Shown here in pieces: positions 23,971-35,051 of a DNA stretch of 54,897 nt. How positions within the stretch are numbered: position 1 is the stretch's first letter; each line of letters opens with the position of its first letter. The stretch covers positions 1-54,897 of the forward strand of contig JAYKXP010000229.1 in assembly GCA_037176845.1 (NCBI GenBank). The letters run 5' to 3'. The notes beneath the pieces were generated by a model, which saw nothing but the letters and a program-made list of their open reading frames with translations, was not told the DNA's origin and ran no database searches. Source of the DNA: Paramarasmius palmivorus (Eukaryota > Basidiomycota > Agaricomycetes > Agaricales > Marasmiaceae). The position numbers and the translations under genes were made by a program.

Positions 23971-25708
23971 ATGTCTAGCTCTCATGCCGATATGGGTGAT
24001 ACGTTCGGAGTACTTTTAATAGGGGTCATCATCTCGTCTTGGTCCGTATTATTTCTCCGCTCGTATGTGTAATGATCACTGACTGCCACATCCTCAGTCT
24101 CTACGGGGCCACATGTCTTCAAGCCTGGTCGTATTTTCGGAACTATAACGACCGCCTTCTGATTCGAATTGTGGTCAGTCTAACGCACAATTCTTTCTAA
24201 ACTCTACCAAACTGACGGACTAGGTCTCCTGCCTTATGTCTGTTCTGTGTTCATCCATCGCAAGGATACGTGCTCATGACTGCACAGTGCATTCGGAACG
24301 TTACATGAAATATTGTGCAGCCACATAGTATACTACTACCTAGCCGACAATTTCTCCAATCCAACGGCCCTGAGAAGCTTTAACTGGTAATGGGTGTCAT
24401 TTGCTTGTTCAGCTTGCTTCTCACTACAGAGCGTAGGAGTGCCATTGTAAGTCGGTATCCTTCTCCACACTGCGGAAACTCAGAATGTTCGGGTAGTCGA
24501 TCGTACCGGTAACAGTACGCGCTTTCATTTTCCATGTAATTGGGTAACTGAATCATCATTAGGCTGTCATTGCGATCATTCTGCATTCGTTTTATGCGGT
24601 ACGAATATATCAGCGTGAGTGAATCATGCGATTGCGGGTCGCACACCTCACCTTTTTCAGTAAGCGGAAAGAAGAATCGTGTAATACCTGCGATGCTGGT
24701 TTGATTTTATCTGTCACATCGTCGTGGGGCGGGATCTCACTAAACTTTCTAGTGTGTAATCAAGACCATTGAAGTTGGTGCGTGGTGCCACCTCTATGTA
24801 ATGAATTGAACGGATCCATATGCCTTTTACTGGCAGGACTTACCATAGGTATTTCATTCTCGTCGGTTTCAGTTGCTCCGGCCAATGTTCACGCCACCCA
24901 CTGTTTAGCCAACTCGGCGAAGCTGTATATTTCATTCACGGCTATCTTTTGAAGTATTACCCATACGAATCTAGTGACAATACAGAAGTCTTGGCTTCTA
25001 TGCAGGATCGAAAGGCAAAGGTCCGTTGTGTGGTCTGTCGGACTCACCTGCTCGTTCTAAATGATCCCCAGATAATGACGCTAGTCGCCTTCGCATTGAC
25101 CGTCGCCAGCGATGTACTTAGCACCCTGGCGATATCATATTATCTCCATTCCTTCCGTTCGGGTGTTAAGAGGTGCATTGTATCTCGAATCATCTTTTAT
25201 ACAATGACGCACCAACATTCCGTTTCCGAGTCAGCACAGAAACGCTGATAAATAAGCTCATAATCTACACGATTAACAACGGCGCATTATCGAGGCAAGT
25301 TCCACTTTAGCACGTTCCCGCGACAAACGCTGCTTACGAGAATTGTAGTATCTCTAGTATCGTCATCATGATATTCGTGAGTAGTTTCTGCTGTATATCC
25401 TCACACTCACCCACACTTTCACGAGTAGCTTGCCTTGAGACCCCATGATTTAATATGGGCTACAGTTTATCTGATACATGGCAATTGTACGCCCGCATTG
25501 ACTATCGGTCTTCTCTTATCCACTGATATTGAAATTGAATAATTATAACAGGCTCAACTCTAGGAAATCACTCATGAATTCGTCGAATATCATAATCGAC
25601 GTGACCACTGTGGAGCTTGGGACGTTTAATATGGCTGGTGGAAATAGGATGGTGACATCAACAATGTCCCCCGTGCGACCTCTAGAGGTTGTTGATGACA
25701 AGGTGTGA
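23971..25708 (+). pseudogene. DUF6534 membrane-protein gene, splice-site-broken copy
   Basis: Fifteen of the 18 family exons align cleanly with the intact genes: 23971-24041, 24098-24173, 24224-24237, 24288-24386, 24437-24446, 24497-24514, 24563-24614, 24661-24698, 24753-24777, 24837-24848, 25072-25172, 25235-25294, 25349-25376, 25429-25486 and 25552-25708. Exon lengths equal those of the paralogues. Lesions: the donor after exon 11 (24873-24888) reads TC instead of GT, exon 12 cannot be placed with certainty, intron 16 has shrunk to about 12 nt, and exon 17 (25499-25523) has lost its acceptor and donor. A correctly spliced protein is therefore unlikely. Intron 14 starts with GC, as in the intact copies. 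Confidence 0.8.
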
Positions 25709-26928
25709 TGATTATTTTCGTCAATCTGACTCTAGGTTAACGCGATAGATGGGCAAGCCTCTCTCGCAGGTTCTTGGCGATGTATAATCAGGAACGCTCA
25801 CTGGAGCTTGCGGTGGTCTGAGCATACTCTTTCGTTTTCATTCATGTGGTTGATACGTGCGATTAAGTTGTAGGCTCTTACTATTCCTTGAGATCGAACA
25901 AAGCGTGTTGGGAAACCAAGACTAAAACAGAGTAGCGCCCATCAAGCGCCCCGGCCAGATGACTTGCCCGACCACGTGGGATGTTGAGGGCAGGCCAACA
26001 AATTTGATGGCTCGTCGTTTCGTTTTCCCGCCGCCTACTCCTTGACAATGAATCACTCCGCATCCCAGCCCATCTCCTGGGTATTCTAATAAGACAAAGT
26101 TGGCATTGTGTCGTCACAGAAGTCATAAATGGGCGATAAAAAAGTTACGCCGGGTACGATGTGGAGGTTTCGACTTGTGATACTGTTGCTATAACTTTTA
26201 GGTGAGCTTCTGATTTAATATCACGGCTTGATTAATGCTCAACAGCACTATTGATCTCGGATCCTCTTTCTGGAATGCTCTAGAAGCACGTTGAGGAAGT
26301 GTCAAGAGAGGCTGATGGTTTCACATACTGCCACCCCGTTGCGCTAGCGAAGTATCCAGGAATCAAACGTATATGCATGCTCTGACTGCCGTATTTCTGA
26401 TTCTTCACTTCCGTATCCATCATCCTGGTGGATTCCGTACACATGATCTATTTTACGCAAGGCTTACACATGCCGAGGACCACTTCGGGAAACGATGAAG
26501 GTCAGGAAGGATGATTGCATGTCAATGTTGCTAGGTGCCTCTCGGATGATCTGAATCGATATACAGTACCCGTGAGCTGAAAACTCATTCCGCGCTTCCG
26601 GTCTCGTACACGGCTCGTAGTAGCTGATTGTAGACCGTTTGAAAGCCTGACAGAACAAGAGGTGTCTTGGATCAGCTTTAGAGAGTGTGATACTGTTGGG
26701 ACAGTAGGTTTTATCTTGGCTTGACAGTTTTAATCTGCGCGCTTAATCCATGAGCCAGACGAGTCACTAAGTCAATCTTTGAATTCACGATCATTTGTTC
26801 GATAGATGGGCAACTCTTCCCAGCAACCATTAGATATATAAAACACTGTTGTCATCGAATCTTTTCCCCAATTGCTGGTCCCCTCTGGACTTGATAAACG
26901 ACTATGCCCTCTCTACGCGACTATCTAA
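25709..26928. other. Intergenic, no supported gene
   Basis: No exon chain or domain is visible on either strand. Two minus-strand frames (25881-26126 and 26464-26658) show no recognisable feature. The last 100 bp hold the region upstream of the next DUF6534 gene. A family-like N-terminus MPSLRDYLN begins at 26904 but is out of frame with the rest. Confidence 0.5.
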
Positions 26929-28784
26929 ATGTTGGGTTCCCTTTTAGTCTCAGTTATCATATCATCGTGGTGCGTCTCTTCAATTTTGGTGCCTTTCCGA
27001 CCGTTTGAATTGTCTCGTGGCTATAGTCTATATGGTGTCACTTGCCTACAAGCCTGGTCCTACTTCCGGGATTATAACGACGGCTTTTTGTTACGTGCTA
27101 TTGTGAGTATTGCTTCTCCGTTTACTACTGAAGATGTGCTGAATCCAAAGCAGGTTCTGTCCCTCATGTCAGTGTCCAAATTCATCTTTTCTCCGATCTC
27201 AAATGCTGAGGCATTGCTGCTAGTGTCCTTGGAACTGTGCACGAGATAATGTGCATCCACGCAATATATTATTACTTGATCGCAAATTATGCAAATGTAG
27301 CGGTATTAACAAAGTTTGTGTGGTTCGTCGACTGGTTTCTCATTCAGTTCCTCATCTAATTAAACCATATACAGGAGTGCCATTGTAGGTGTAGCATAGC
27401 AAGGTCCCAATTCACAAGACTAACATTACGAAACGCTGCACAGACAGTTATGCCGTTGACGGTGGGTGACATTACCTCTCCTTCAAGTTTGACCTGGCAT
27501 CAATGCTCGAGATTTAGATAGCTATTGCCGTGATCGTCCAGTCGTTTTACATCTTACGGATCTACCAGAGTAAGACTCTAGTGATATTACATTGATCAAT
27601 GCTGACACAAGCTGATACCCTACAGTGAGTCATAGGAAGGATTGGGGGACACCGGCAATCTTGGTTTGTGCCTGTGCTCATCGGCAATAGCATCTCTAAG
27701 CAATTTCTTTGTCCAGTCATCGCTAAAAATCACTGAAGTTGGTGCGTAATATTCAATGATTACGATGTATCACAACTTCGAGTGGCTGAAGTTACTGTCT
27801 TCAAAGTGTTGTCCGCAGGTCTGTTTCTCTATTTCTTCCGTACACATTTACTAACCCTCCAAATAACAGTTTGCGTAGCAAAGATGTATGTATTTTCCTC
27901 TTCTGTTGCCCTGTTATCCCTCATATATTTCCATCAGTTACCAATTACAGTCCATCGAACGAGTCGCAGAAGATAAAGCAACACGAGTGAATTGTTTCCT
28001 TTTGCGCGAAATGGACCTACTCACTACATGCATAGCAACTACTGTATGCCGGGTTTTCCGCTCTGACTGCTTGCGACGTGTCATGTGCATTGGCATTGTC
28101 GTATTACCTTCATAAAAGCCGCACGGGTATAAAGAGGTAAGCGGAAAATTTGGCTGAAAAGCGACTAGAGTGCAATCTCAGGCTAACTCGTTTTCAGGAC
28201 AGACACCCTTATCAACAAGCTTATTATCTATACGATCAACAACGGAGCCCTGACGAGGCAAGTTGATCAAGATCAATACATCGCAACTGACGAATAAGAC
28301 CGCCAATAGTGTTACCAGCGTCTCCATTATGATATGTGTATGCTATTCCCTTGACCCTGCCCAGATGCATTGAACCGTAGTTTCTTCCACTCTTAGGTCA
28401 GCTTAGAGATCCGTAACTTCATCTATGCCTCGATCTTCACGAACCTTGGCAATCGTAAGCAAATCTGAACTCGTGGGGGCAATGCTTTGATGTTCTAATG
28501 ATGTGGTGCTTTGCAGTATATACCAGCTCCCTATTGTCGACGTACGTCTTCATTTCTTTGTTGCTAGTATTCTAACAGGCTCACTCCTCCCATGGTACAA
28601 AAGGCTCAACATGCGGAAATCTCTCAGCAGCTCAGCACCCATTACCGTTGATACTATAGAGCTTGGAACACTCCAGACCGTTGGTTTGAACAGAACCGTC
28701 GCGTCAACGAATGCCTCTGCCGAAGTTCCGGTGGTTGATATCAAGGTGAAATCTTTGCCATCGCAATTCATAACGCTGGGCTAA
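26929..28784 (+). CDS. DUF6534-family multi-pass membrane protein, 300 aa, 18 exons
   Basis: Exons: 26929-26969, 27027-27102, 27154-27167, 27224-27322, 27375-27384, 27444-27461, 27518-27569, 27626-27663, 27717-27741, 27807-27818, 27870-27885, 27938-27986, 28036-28136, 28198-28257, 28310-28337, 28397-28454, 28517-28541, 28604-28784. They sum to 903 nt with all phases agreeing. Hydrophobic segments include LGSLLVSVIISS, IAIAVIVQSFYIL and CALALSYYL. The DUF6534 signature covers SRTGIKRTDTLINKL to LYTSSLLSTLNMRK. Function is unknown; a role as membrane sensor is only a guess. The family start MPSLRDYLN at 26904 is followed by a 5-nt deletion, so I chose the in-frame ATG at 26929, which shortens TM1. 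Intron 14 has a GC donor. Confidence 0.88.
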
Positions 28785-30124
28785 GCCAGTATACATTCAG
28801 AAGCATCTTGCATGCGTTGATAGGAGTAATCAAGCCTCGGTAACCGATTATTCAAGCCAGGGATATATGGTGGGCGCTATGTGGTGTTCTACTGCCGGTA
28901 TTCATTAACAGCATTGACAGGAAGCAAGTGACATTGAAGAACAAAACTCGAGGTGATCGATATTAGTCCACGCTGTTGCTTTCAGTCCATCAATTTGATT
29001 TGTATTTACAAGAAATGATGAGTGATTCTAGGTGATTCTTTGTATTTATCCCTGCAACTTGTGGCATATACTCCTTGTCTAGGTCCTCTTGGGCTGCAGA
29101 TGAAAAACAACAATGTATCACAGGTCGGTCCTTAAACGCTCAATTGGCGTTCAGCTTTTTCGGCTGAGACTTGAGCACACGGTCCGAATCCTTCGCTTAC
29201 AGCTTTTAAAGCGAATAACAACGTCGACCAGTCAATTACTTCCCCAATCATTCACCAGACATTATGTCCTTTACCATTTCAATAAAACCAGTCTTCCCCC
29301 AGTTCCTCCTCCAATAAACCCCACTCACCAAGTAACTCCGCCACCTACTGCGTCGTTTTCCCACCTGTCTTGGAAGGCCTGGAGGAACTTGTCATTGGCA
29401 AATCCGTCAGGGCAACTTTGCCGCGTGTTCCTGTACTCAAGTTCTTGGCGACTCGATAGACCATTTTTCTCAGGCTTCAAAGCAAGGAATCGCACCACGG
29501 AAAGCCCAATTCCACTGCGACGAGAATTAACAGGAGACATGACATTGTTCCAGGATGCCTTTCGGACATCCTCTAGTACCATCTCGTCCTCATAGCAATG
29601 GTCAATCCACAAAGGAACCAGTGCAGTTACGTCAACATGCGAAGTGCGTTGAGGGTGATGCCATCAGTGATCACCAGTCTAGGTCTTCAAATTCCCACTT
29701 GACCGTCACATCTTCTAAAAGTCACTTGCATGCCCAGTCTCTCGCTCTACATCTTGGCATGTCGTATCGTTCGTATGGACCTGTCAAGACATAGACGGCT
29801 TCTTCTGCTTTGACATATGCATCAGCAGAAACTCATCGTGTTGAGGGCTGCTCCAGAACTTGGTGGCTTTCGACTCGATCTCACCACTGGCACCCGGACA
29901 CAGGACGACATTAGATTATCGGTACATCAAATACAGTGCACCAAGGTTGGTAAACAGTCATGGGTCCGGAATATCCTTCCATCATTCATTCCTGTCCTGA
30001 CATGACGGCGAAGCACCTTCAGACAGATGGGTTCTGTTGTGCCACCCTCAACGGATAGCGGTTAGCACATAAGAAACGAAACTATTTCTACGGGTAAAAT
30101 GACCATTACATCCAGAAACTCCCC
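28785..30124. other. Intergenic, no recognised gene
   Basis: A minus-strand open stretch at 29325-29612 (SWNNVMSPVNSRRSGIGLSV, FANDKFLQAFQDRWEND) has a protein-like composition and could be an exon of an unidentified gene. I found no flanking exons that join it. The overlapping plus-strand frame of 160 codons looks like its shadow. Nothing else is supported. Confidence 0.4.
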
Positions 30125-32061
30125 ATGCCCACTCTCCAAGATTCCTTGGATACTACACTTGGAGCACTTTATGTTTCGTCACTTGTAGCGTCTTGGTACG
30201 TTTCTCTAATCACGAATGTTCGACAACGTAAACTGAGCTCTTACGTTCGTGATATCTCAGTCTTTATGGTGCTACTTGCATTCAAGCTTGGTCCTACTTT
30301 CAGAATTACAATGACCGTCTTTTGCTTCGCGTTATCGTAAGTCTTGTGAAATCGGCTGCTGATCGATGTGTTTTTGAATTGGATTGGAATACAGGTTATG
30401 TCCCTCGTGCAAGTATTCATACTCTGTTCATGTGTTAAGGCCACTGACACCCTTTCTCTCGACAGTGTACTCGGGACCATACATCAAATTATGACCATTC
30501 ACACAGGATACCATTACCTAGTCACACAAATTCTCAACCTGGTAGTTCTAACAGAACTTGTCTGGTCAGTCACTTTCGAGACATCGGTTTTCCCCTTCCT
30601 AAATTGACACCTCGTTCACCTGTTCGCAGGAGTACCATTGTAAGTCAACAACAAAAACTCTTTTGCTCTCAACTCCTATTGAACGTGAAGCAACTGTACA
30701 GATAATTATGCCACTCACAGTAAGCGAGAATAGCCCACCTTCGATGCACGACACAGACATTCGCATTCGATATTACTTACATTAGCTATGTATCGCCGTC
30801 ATTGTTCAATCGTTCTACATATCACGGATTTATCAAAGTAAGCATCAATCGCGACTTCTTTCATTCGTTCTGATTCTGATTCCTCCGACGTCCGTAACAG
30901 TGAGTTATCAAAGGGATCGGGTAACACCAGCAATATTGGTTTGTGATGAACCTCTTGACCAAAGATGAACCCTGCTCATATGCATCTGACTATACGCTAG
31001 GGTTTCCTGATAATCGTCGAAGTCGGTGAGTCTACTACCGCGAGTCTAGAAGTCAATACCTCGCACTGACCTTGAAATATTTGTTCCAGCGGTATCCGGA
31101 GGTATTATTTCATTCTCCATTTTTGGTTCCCGTTATTGAAACTCGTCACTGATGCACATTAGCCACTATAGCCAAAGTGTATGCTATCCTTTACAATCTG
31201 TCCCCTCTCCGGTGCCTCACATTCTCACCCCAATAGTTCCCAGTTACCTTCTCTCACCCGCATTGTACAAGACAAACCAGCCCACGTGAGATAATCTGTC
31301 CTTTCTTCCGCGTCGGCATCCAACGAGAAGTTGTCCTACAGCGACTCATGTATACCGTCTTCGCGCTCAGTTCCACTTGTGATGTGTCGTGTGCGCTGGT
31401 ATTATCGTATTACCTTCACAGGAGCCGTACCGGTCTTAAGAGGTAATGTAACCGTCTCGAGCCCAGTTATCTTGAAAATATCGATATCCCTCTTTTACAG
31501 GACAAACACCCTCATCAACAAGCTCATCGTGTATACAATCAACAACGGAGCACTGACAAGGCGAGTTGTAGCGTAGATCTCACAGGTATCCATGCAACTC
31601 ACCAAAAAATGACAGTGCGATTAGCATCACTGTTGTACTTTGCGTAAATACCCCGGCTCGCTGATCCCAAAGCTAATGCTAACAAACTTCCTAGGTTAGC
31701 TTGGAGATCCGTAATTTCGTGTACGCGTCGGTCTATTTGAATATCGCCAACCGTAAGTCAAAATGAAAATCTCAAGAACCGTCACCTAAACCCTGGGGGC
31801 TTTACAGTATATGTCAGCTCACTATTATCAACGTTTGTAGTCGAAAACTACCACACATACATATTCGCTAATTTCCTTTCTCCACTTCCCTCCGATAGAC
31901 TCAACATGCGAAAGGCACTGGCGGATCCAACAACGATCAGTATCAATACCGTGGATCTTCTTGATTTCCGAACTACAAATACCAACAGGACGAATGTGAG
32001 GGAACCTACCATAACTGAAGGCACACCTGCGAATTCGGATGTAATCTTGGCGTCTGCATGA
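30125..32061 (+). CDS. DUF6534-family multi-pass membrane protein, 304 aa, 18 exons
   Basis: Exons: 30125-30195, 30261-30336, 30395-30408, 30466-30564, 30630-30639, 30702-30719, 30786-30837, 30901-30938, 31001-31025, 31090-31101, 31163-31178, 31237-31285, 31342-31442, 31501-31560, 31616-31643, 31695-31752, 31808-31832, 31899-32061. The sum is 915 nt in frame. The start MPTLQDSLDTTLGALY matches the full-length family start. Exons 2-17 have exactly the same lengths as in the neighbouring paralogues. Microexons are 14, 10, 18, 12 and 16 nt. Introns 3 (GCAAGT) and 14 (GCGAGT) use GC donors. The DUF6534 part runs from about residue 160 to 255 (SRTGLKRTNTLINKL, TLNMRKAL). The tail is Thr/Asn-rich and probably cytoplasmic. 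Function unknown. The gene converges on a truncated 7TM gene 47 bp away. Confidence 0.92.
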
Positions 32062-32107
32062 TCTTACCAAGGGAAGTCAGAGGAGTAGACAGAGCGAATA
32101 ATGATAT

Positions 32108-32611
32108 TTATTGTCTATAAACAATGAAACACATGAGGTATTGATAATCGGTCATGGGTGTATAACCCCCCGACTTTGCAGTCTCATAAAAGAGCTCTGC
32201 TTCACCATAATAATGCCAGGCAAAAGTGGAGTTGAGGATTGTGGCGAGAACGAACATAACAATGGTAGACTTCCCAGTCCGAACGTATTTGTGGCCACTG
32301 TCGTCGTTCTTGATTGTTCGAATGCGGCTTGGATATTCGCGGAAGACTGAGATGGACATGTAAAAGACGATGATGTAGATGCCTAGGTGGATTCAGTTGG
32401 TTTTCACGAGATGATGCACAATGACCTGCGTACCATAAACGAGGAACGTCACCTGGGACAAGTCAGTGTGTAAATATTTGAGTCGATCATCGTTGATTCG
32501 AGAGGACACCCGTACCGTCGTTGTTTTCATTGACAAAGTAACCGCTATTTGTGTTTGCAAATACGGCGCGACAACTTCCTCTGGTCTATCCAGCTGTGAA
32601 GATATGGTCAT
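32108..32611 (-). pseudogene. 5' fragment of a 7TM membrane-protein gene
   Basis: Exon 1 at 32516-32611 begins MTISSQLDRPEEVVAPYLQ. A 19-nt exon 2 at 32434-32452 (VTFLVYG) follows. Exon 3 starts at 32382 (IYIIVFYMSISVF, then IVMFVLATILNSTFAW). Phases agree across both introns. These are TM1 and TM2 of the large Agaricomycete 7TM group to which 39042-40458 also belongs. The frame ends at a stop at 32108, right beside the convergent DUF6534 gene, and no downstream exons exist because that gene occupies the space. So this is a 5' remnant, perhaps cut off by the insertion or expansion of the DUF6534 array. Confidence 0.6.
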
Positions 32612-35051
32612 GATAAGTCGATGTGAAGATGGGTCTGGTCTATTAACAAGGTTGGACCTATATTTCATTTATACTCCACACCTGAAGGAAAGGATCCTCT
32701 TAGATCTTAAGCTCTGCCAGTCAAGATCCTGGGCCTCCAGTTAACAGTGGTGTGGGTGCGGATCTCCATCACTCATATCATAGGAGCTCACAGCATGTCC
32801 CGAGGTCATATCGTGACTCATTCATCCCTAGTTATGGATATTCAAGATAAACGCGTCACACGGGTATCAAGCTCAGGCACTCACTATCCACGCTTGACCA
32901 TACATTCTTATAGCTCATTCCCATCATCAGCATCTGAAGTGATATGTGGATCACATCGTCAGGATTGGAAATAGAAAAGGTAGTGGCTAACCAGTGAGAT
33001 TTCCCAGTGGCGGGACGCCGTGGAGAACAATGCCAATTAGGTTGTCTCTGGAAAAGGTGTGAGGATCTATCGAAAGATGATCAACTAGGTGGAATAGCAA
33101 TTCGGTGTTAACAAGACTGCTCTACAGCACCCTCAAAGTCACTTTGTGAGTCTAGAGCTTCTAATGTATACGTTGCAAGCACAATAAGGTAAATTGGCTG
33201 TGGTATATGGTAAAGTGACGAGGTGGTAGTACTTTCAAGCTGGGACTCAATCTTGTTGCTCCGTCTTGATGGTATGCTAGTAGGATCTGGACTGAAAAAC
33301 ATTAGAAAGATAACATTATTGAAGCATTGAACCGCCTTTATTAGCCCAAGTTTGAGGTCTGTAGGTAACATCTATATACCACTCACGATTAAGTTCCAAC
33401 ATTCAGCTCTAGTCACAAAATACTGTTGCGTTCGGGTGTGGCCCGTTTTGAGCACGGCGCAGATGCCTGACAATTCATCTCTCTGAGGCTCGCAAGTGAA
33501 GCCTGATTTTTGTTTAGCGAAATGTCAATGACAAATTGACACCATAGAAACTCAGCAGAAAGCCATAACGAATGTCTCAATCCCCAGAACTCAAGCTAGT
33601 CGTCTAGTTCCCAGTCTGTAGCGTAAGTCAATCAATAGTGTAGCAGATTGAGTGCTAAGAATCCATAAGCAGAGAATGCGAGAAAAGTCAAGAGGTAATG
33701 GAGCGCAGTCACCAAAATTGCCAGGCCATACTCTGCACCTGGGAATTTCAAGTTTAGGGTAGGTCAATCTTATGGTGACGTTCGCAGGTAACCATGAACG
33801 CAATCCAAGCCGCATCATACTACTAGTAGTACAAGTCTCAAGTCAGTTGGAGTTAGGGACGTATGTGATTCATATAGAATGGCTGGGTCGAAATCGCTAA
33901 GCGAAAGAATTGGGAGGTTACTGCAATCTGCTTGCTGCAATAGAGGCTGCATATGTGCTAGTTCCATTACCGAGAATTTCGTGCAATCATTTCACAAACA
34001 CTGTATGTGAGGGAATATTGTTTGCCACTACAACGGAGGGGCTCACTATTTCATGCATCTGGATTTACAGGGCATGGCTGACGCTACAGTATTATAAACT
34101 GAGACCTCACCGGCACCACGTATCCTTTACGTTTTCCGATCCCAAGAAATCAGAGTTATTTTTGGGATGCACTGTTCGTATCTGTAATATTCATCACAAG
34201 GCAAAGAACAAAGCGGAGTTTTGCGATCCCCATCTTACGCCGAAATGTGCCCAATGAGATCATGCCACCGATTACGAGACTAGAACTTCTACTAGGTTCC
34301 TCTACTGTACACTATCACTGCCCTGGTAGTAATGGGTATCAGGACCTTCCTACCTCCTGTCAAAACAACCTCGTAAAAAGGATGTTGGTGGGTGAAGGCG
34401 CTGTGATAGCTGGACTAATCGAGCACCGATGCGCTAGGAAAAACAGAGAAAACTAGGCACAAGCGCTCACAGCTCAACTAATCAATGGTTGGTCCCACCA
34501 GGCCACTACTTAGTACCTGGCCAATAACTTCTTTGGCACGTCGACCGTTCCTCGTCTAGGAACCCTTTGATGTTAGTGGCATTTTATATCAATATCCGAG
34601 TCTTCTCAAACGTTGAATTTCCGTCAGAAAGTCTCGGATTCACCTGGAAATTGTGTGTATTCAAGACCGAAAGACAGCGAAAAAAGGGCCACATCCTTTG
34701 ATTATCTCTGATAATGGCGCCGCTTTGCACTGAACCTACGCACTCTATCCGCCACCCGCCATCGCGAGGAATCGGGCCTCTATACAATGCTGATGGTCGT
34801 TTGTTATTTGCCGAGGATAGTCCCAGAAAACAGCCCGGGAGTAAATAGCTCGAAAGCTGAATTGGTTGAATGCTTGATCTACCCGGGAGAACCTGATGAA
34901 CATTAAGAATATCAATCAATTTGGAATGTACACACTTTTCTTATCTTGCATAGTATCGTTGTCCGTCTCATCAGAAAGGCACGCTTTGGAATACCAAGGT
35001 CACATAAAACTTGGATATTCTCGCACCCTCTCTCACCAAACCCGATCCATC
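32612..35051. other. Intergenic with decayed 7TM scraps
   Basis: Minus-strand pieces at 33108-33371 (LGLIKAVQCFNNVIFLMFF) and 33591-33818 (VTIRLTYPKLEIPRCRVW) are shared with the 10.3-10.4 kb region and are probably relics of the same duplicated sequence. The plus-strand frame at 33910-34257 has no recognisable domain. Otherwise I see nothing supportable. Confidence 0.4.
33739..33768. repeat. Dispersed motif, copy 3 of 3
   Basis: The core GGGAATTTCAAGTTTAGGG with TAGGTCAAT, as at 10408. A second match upstream (GTCACCAAAATTG here, GTCACCAGAATTG there) shows that the shared unit is longer than the core. Confidence 0.5.

Noticed and set aside
29325..29612. 95-codon minus-strand ORF as a gene
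   Set aside because: Protein-like composition, but no joinable exons and no family recognised. Mentioned only as part of the intergenic entry.
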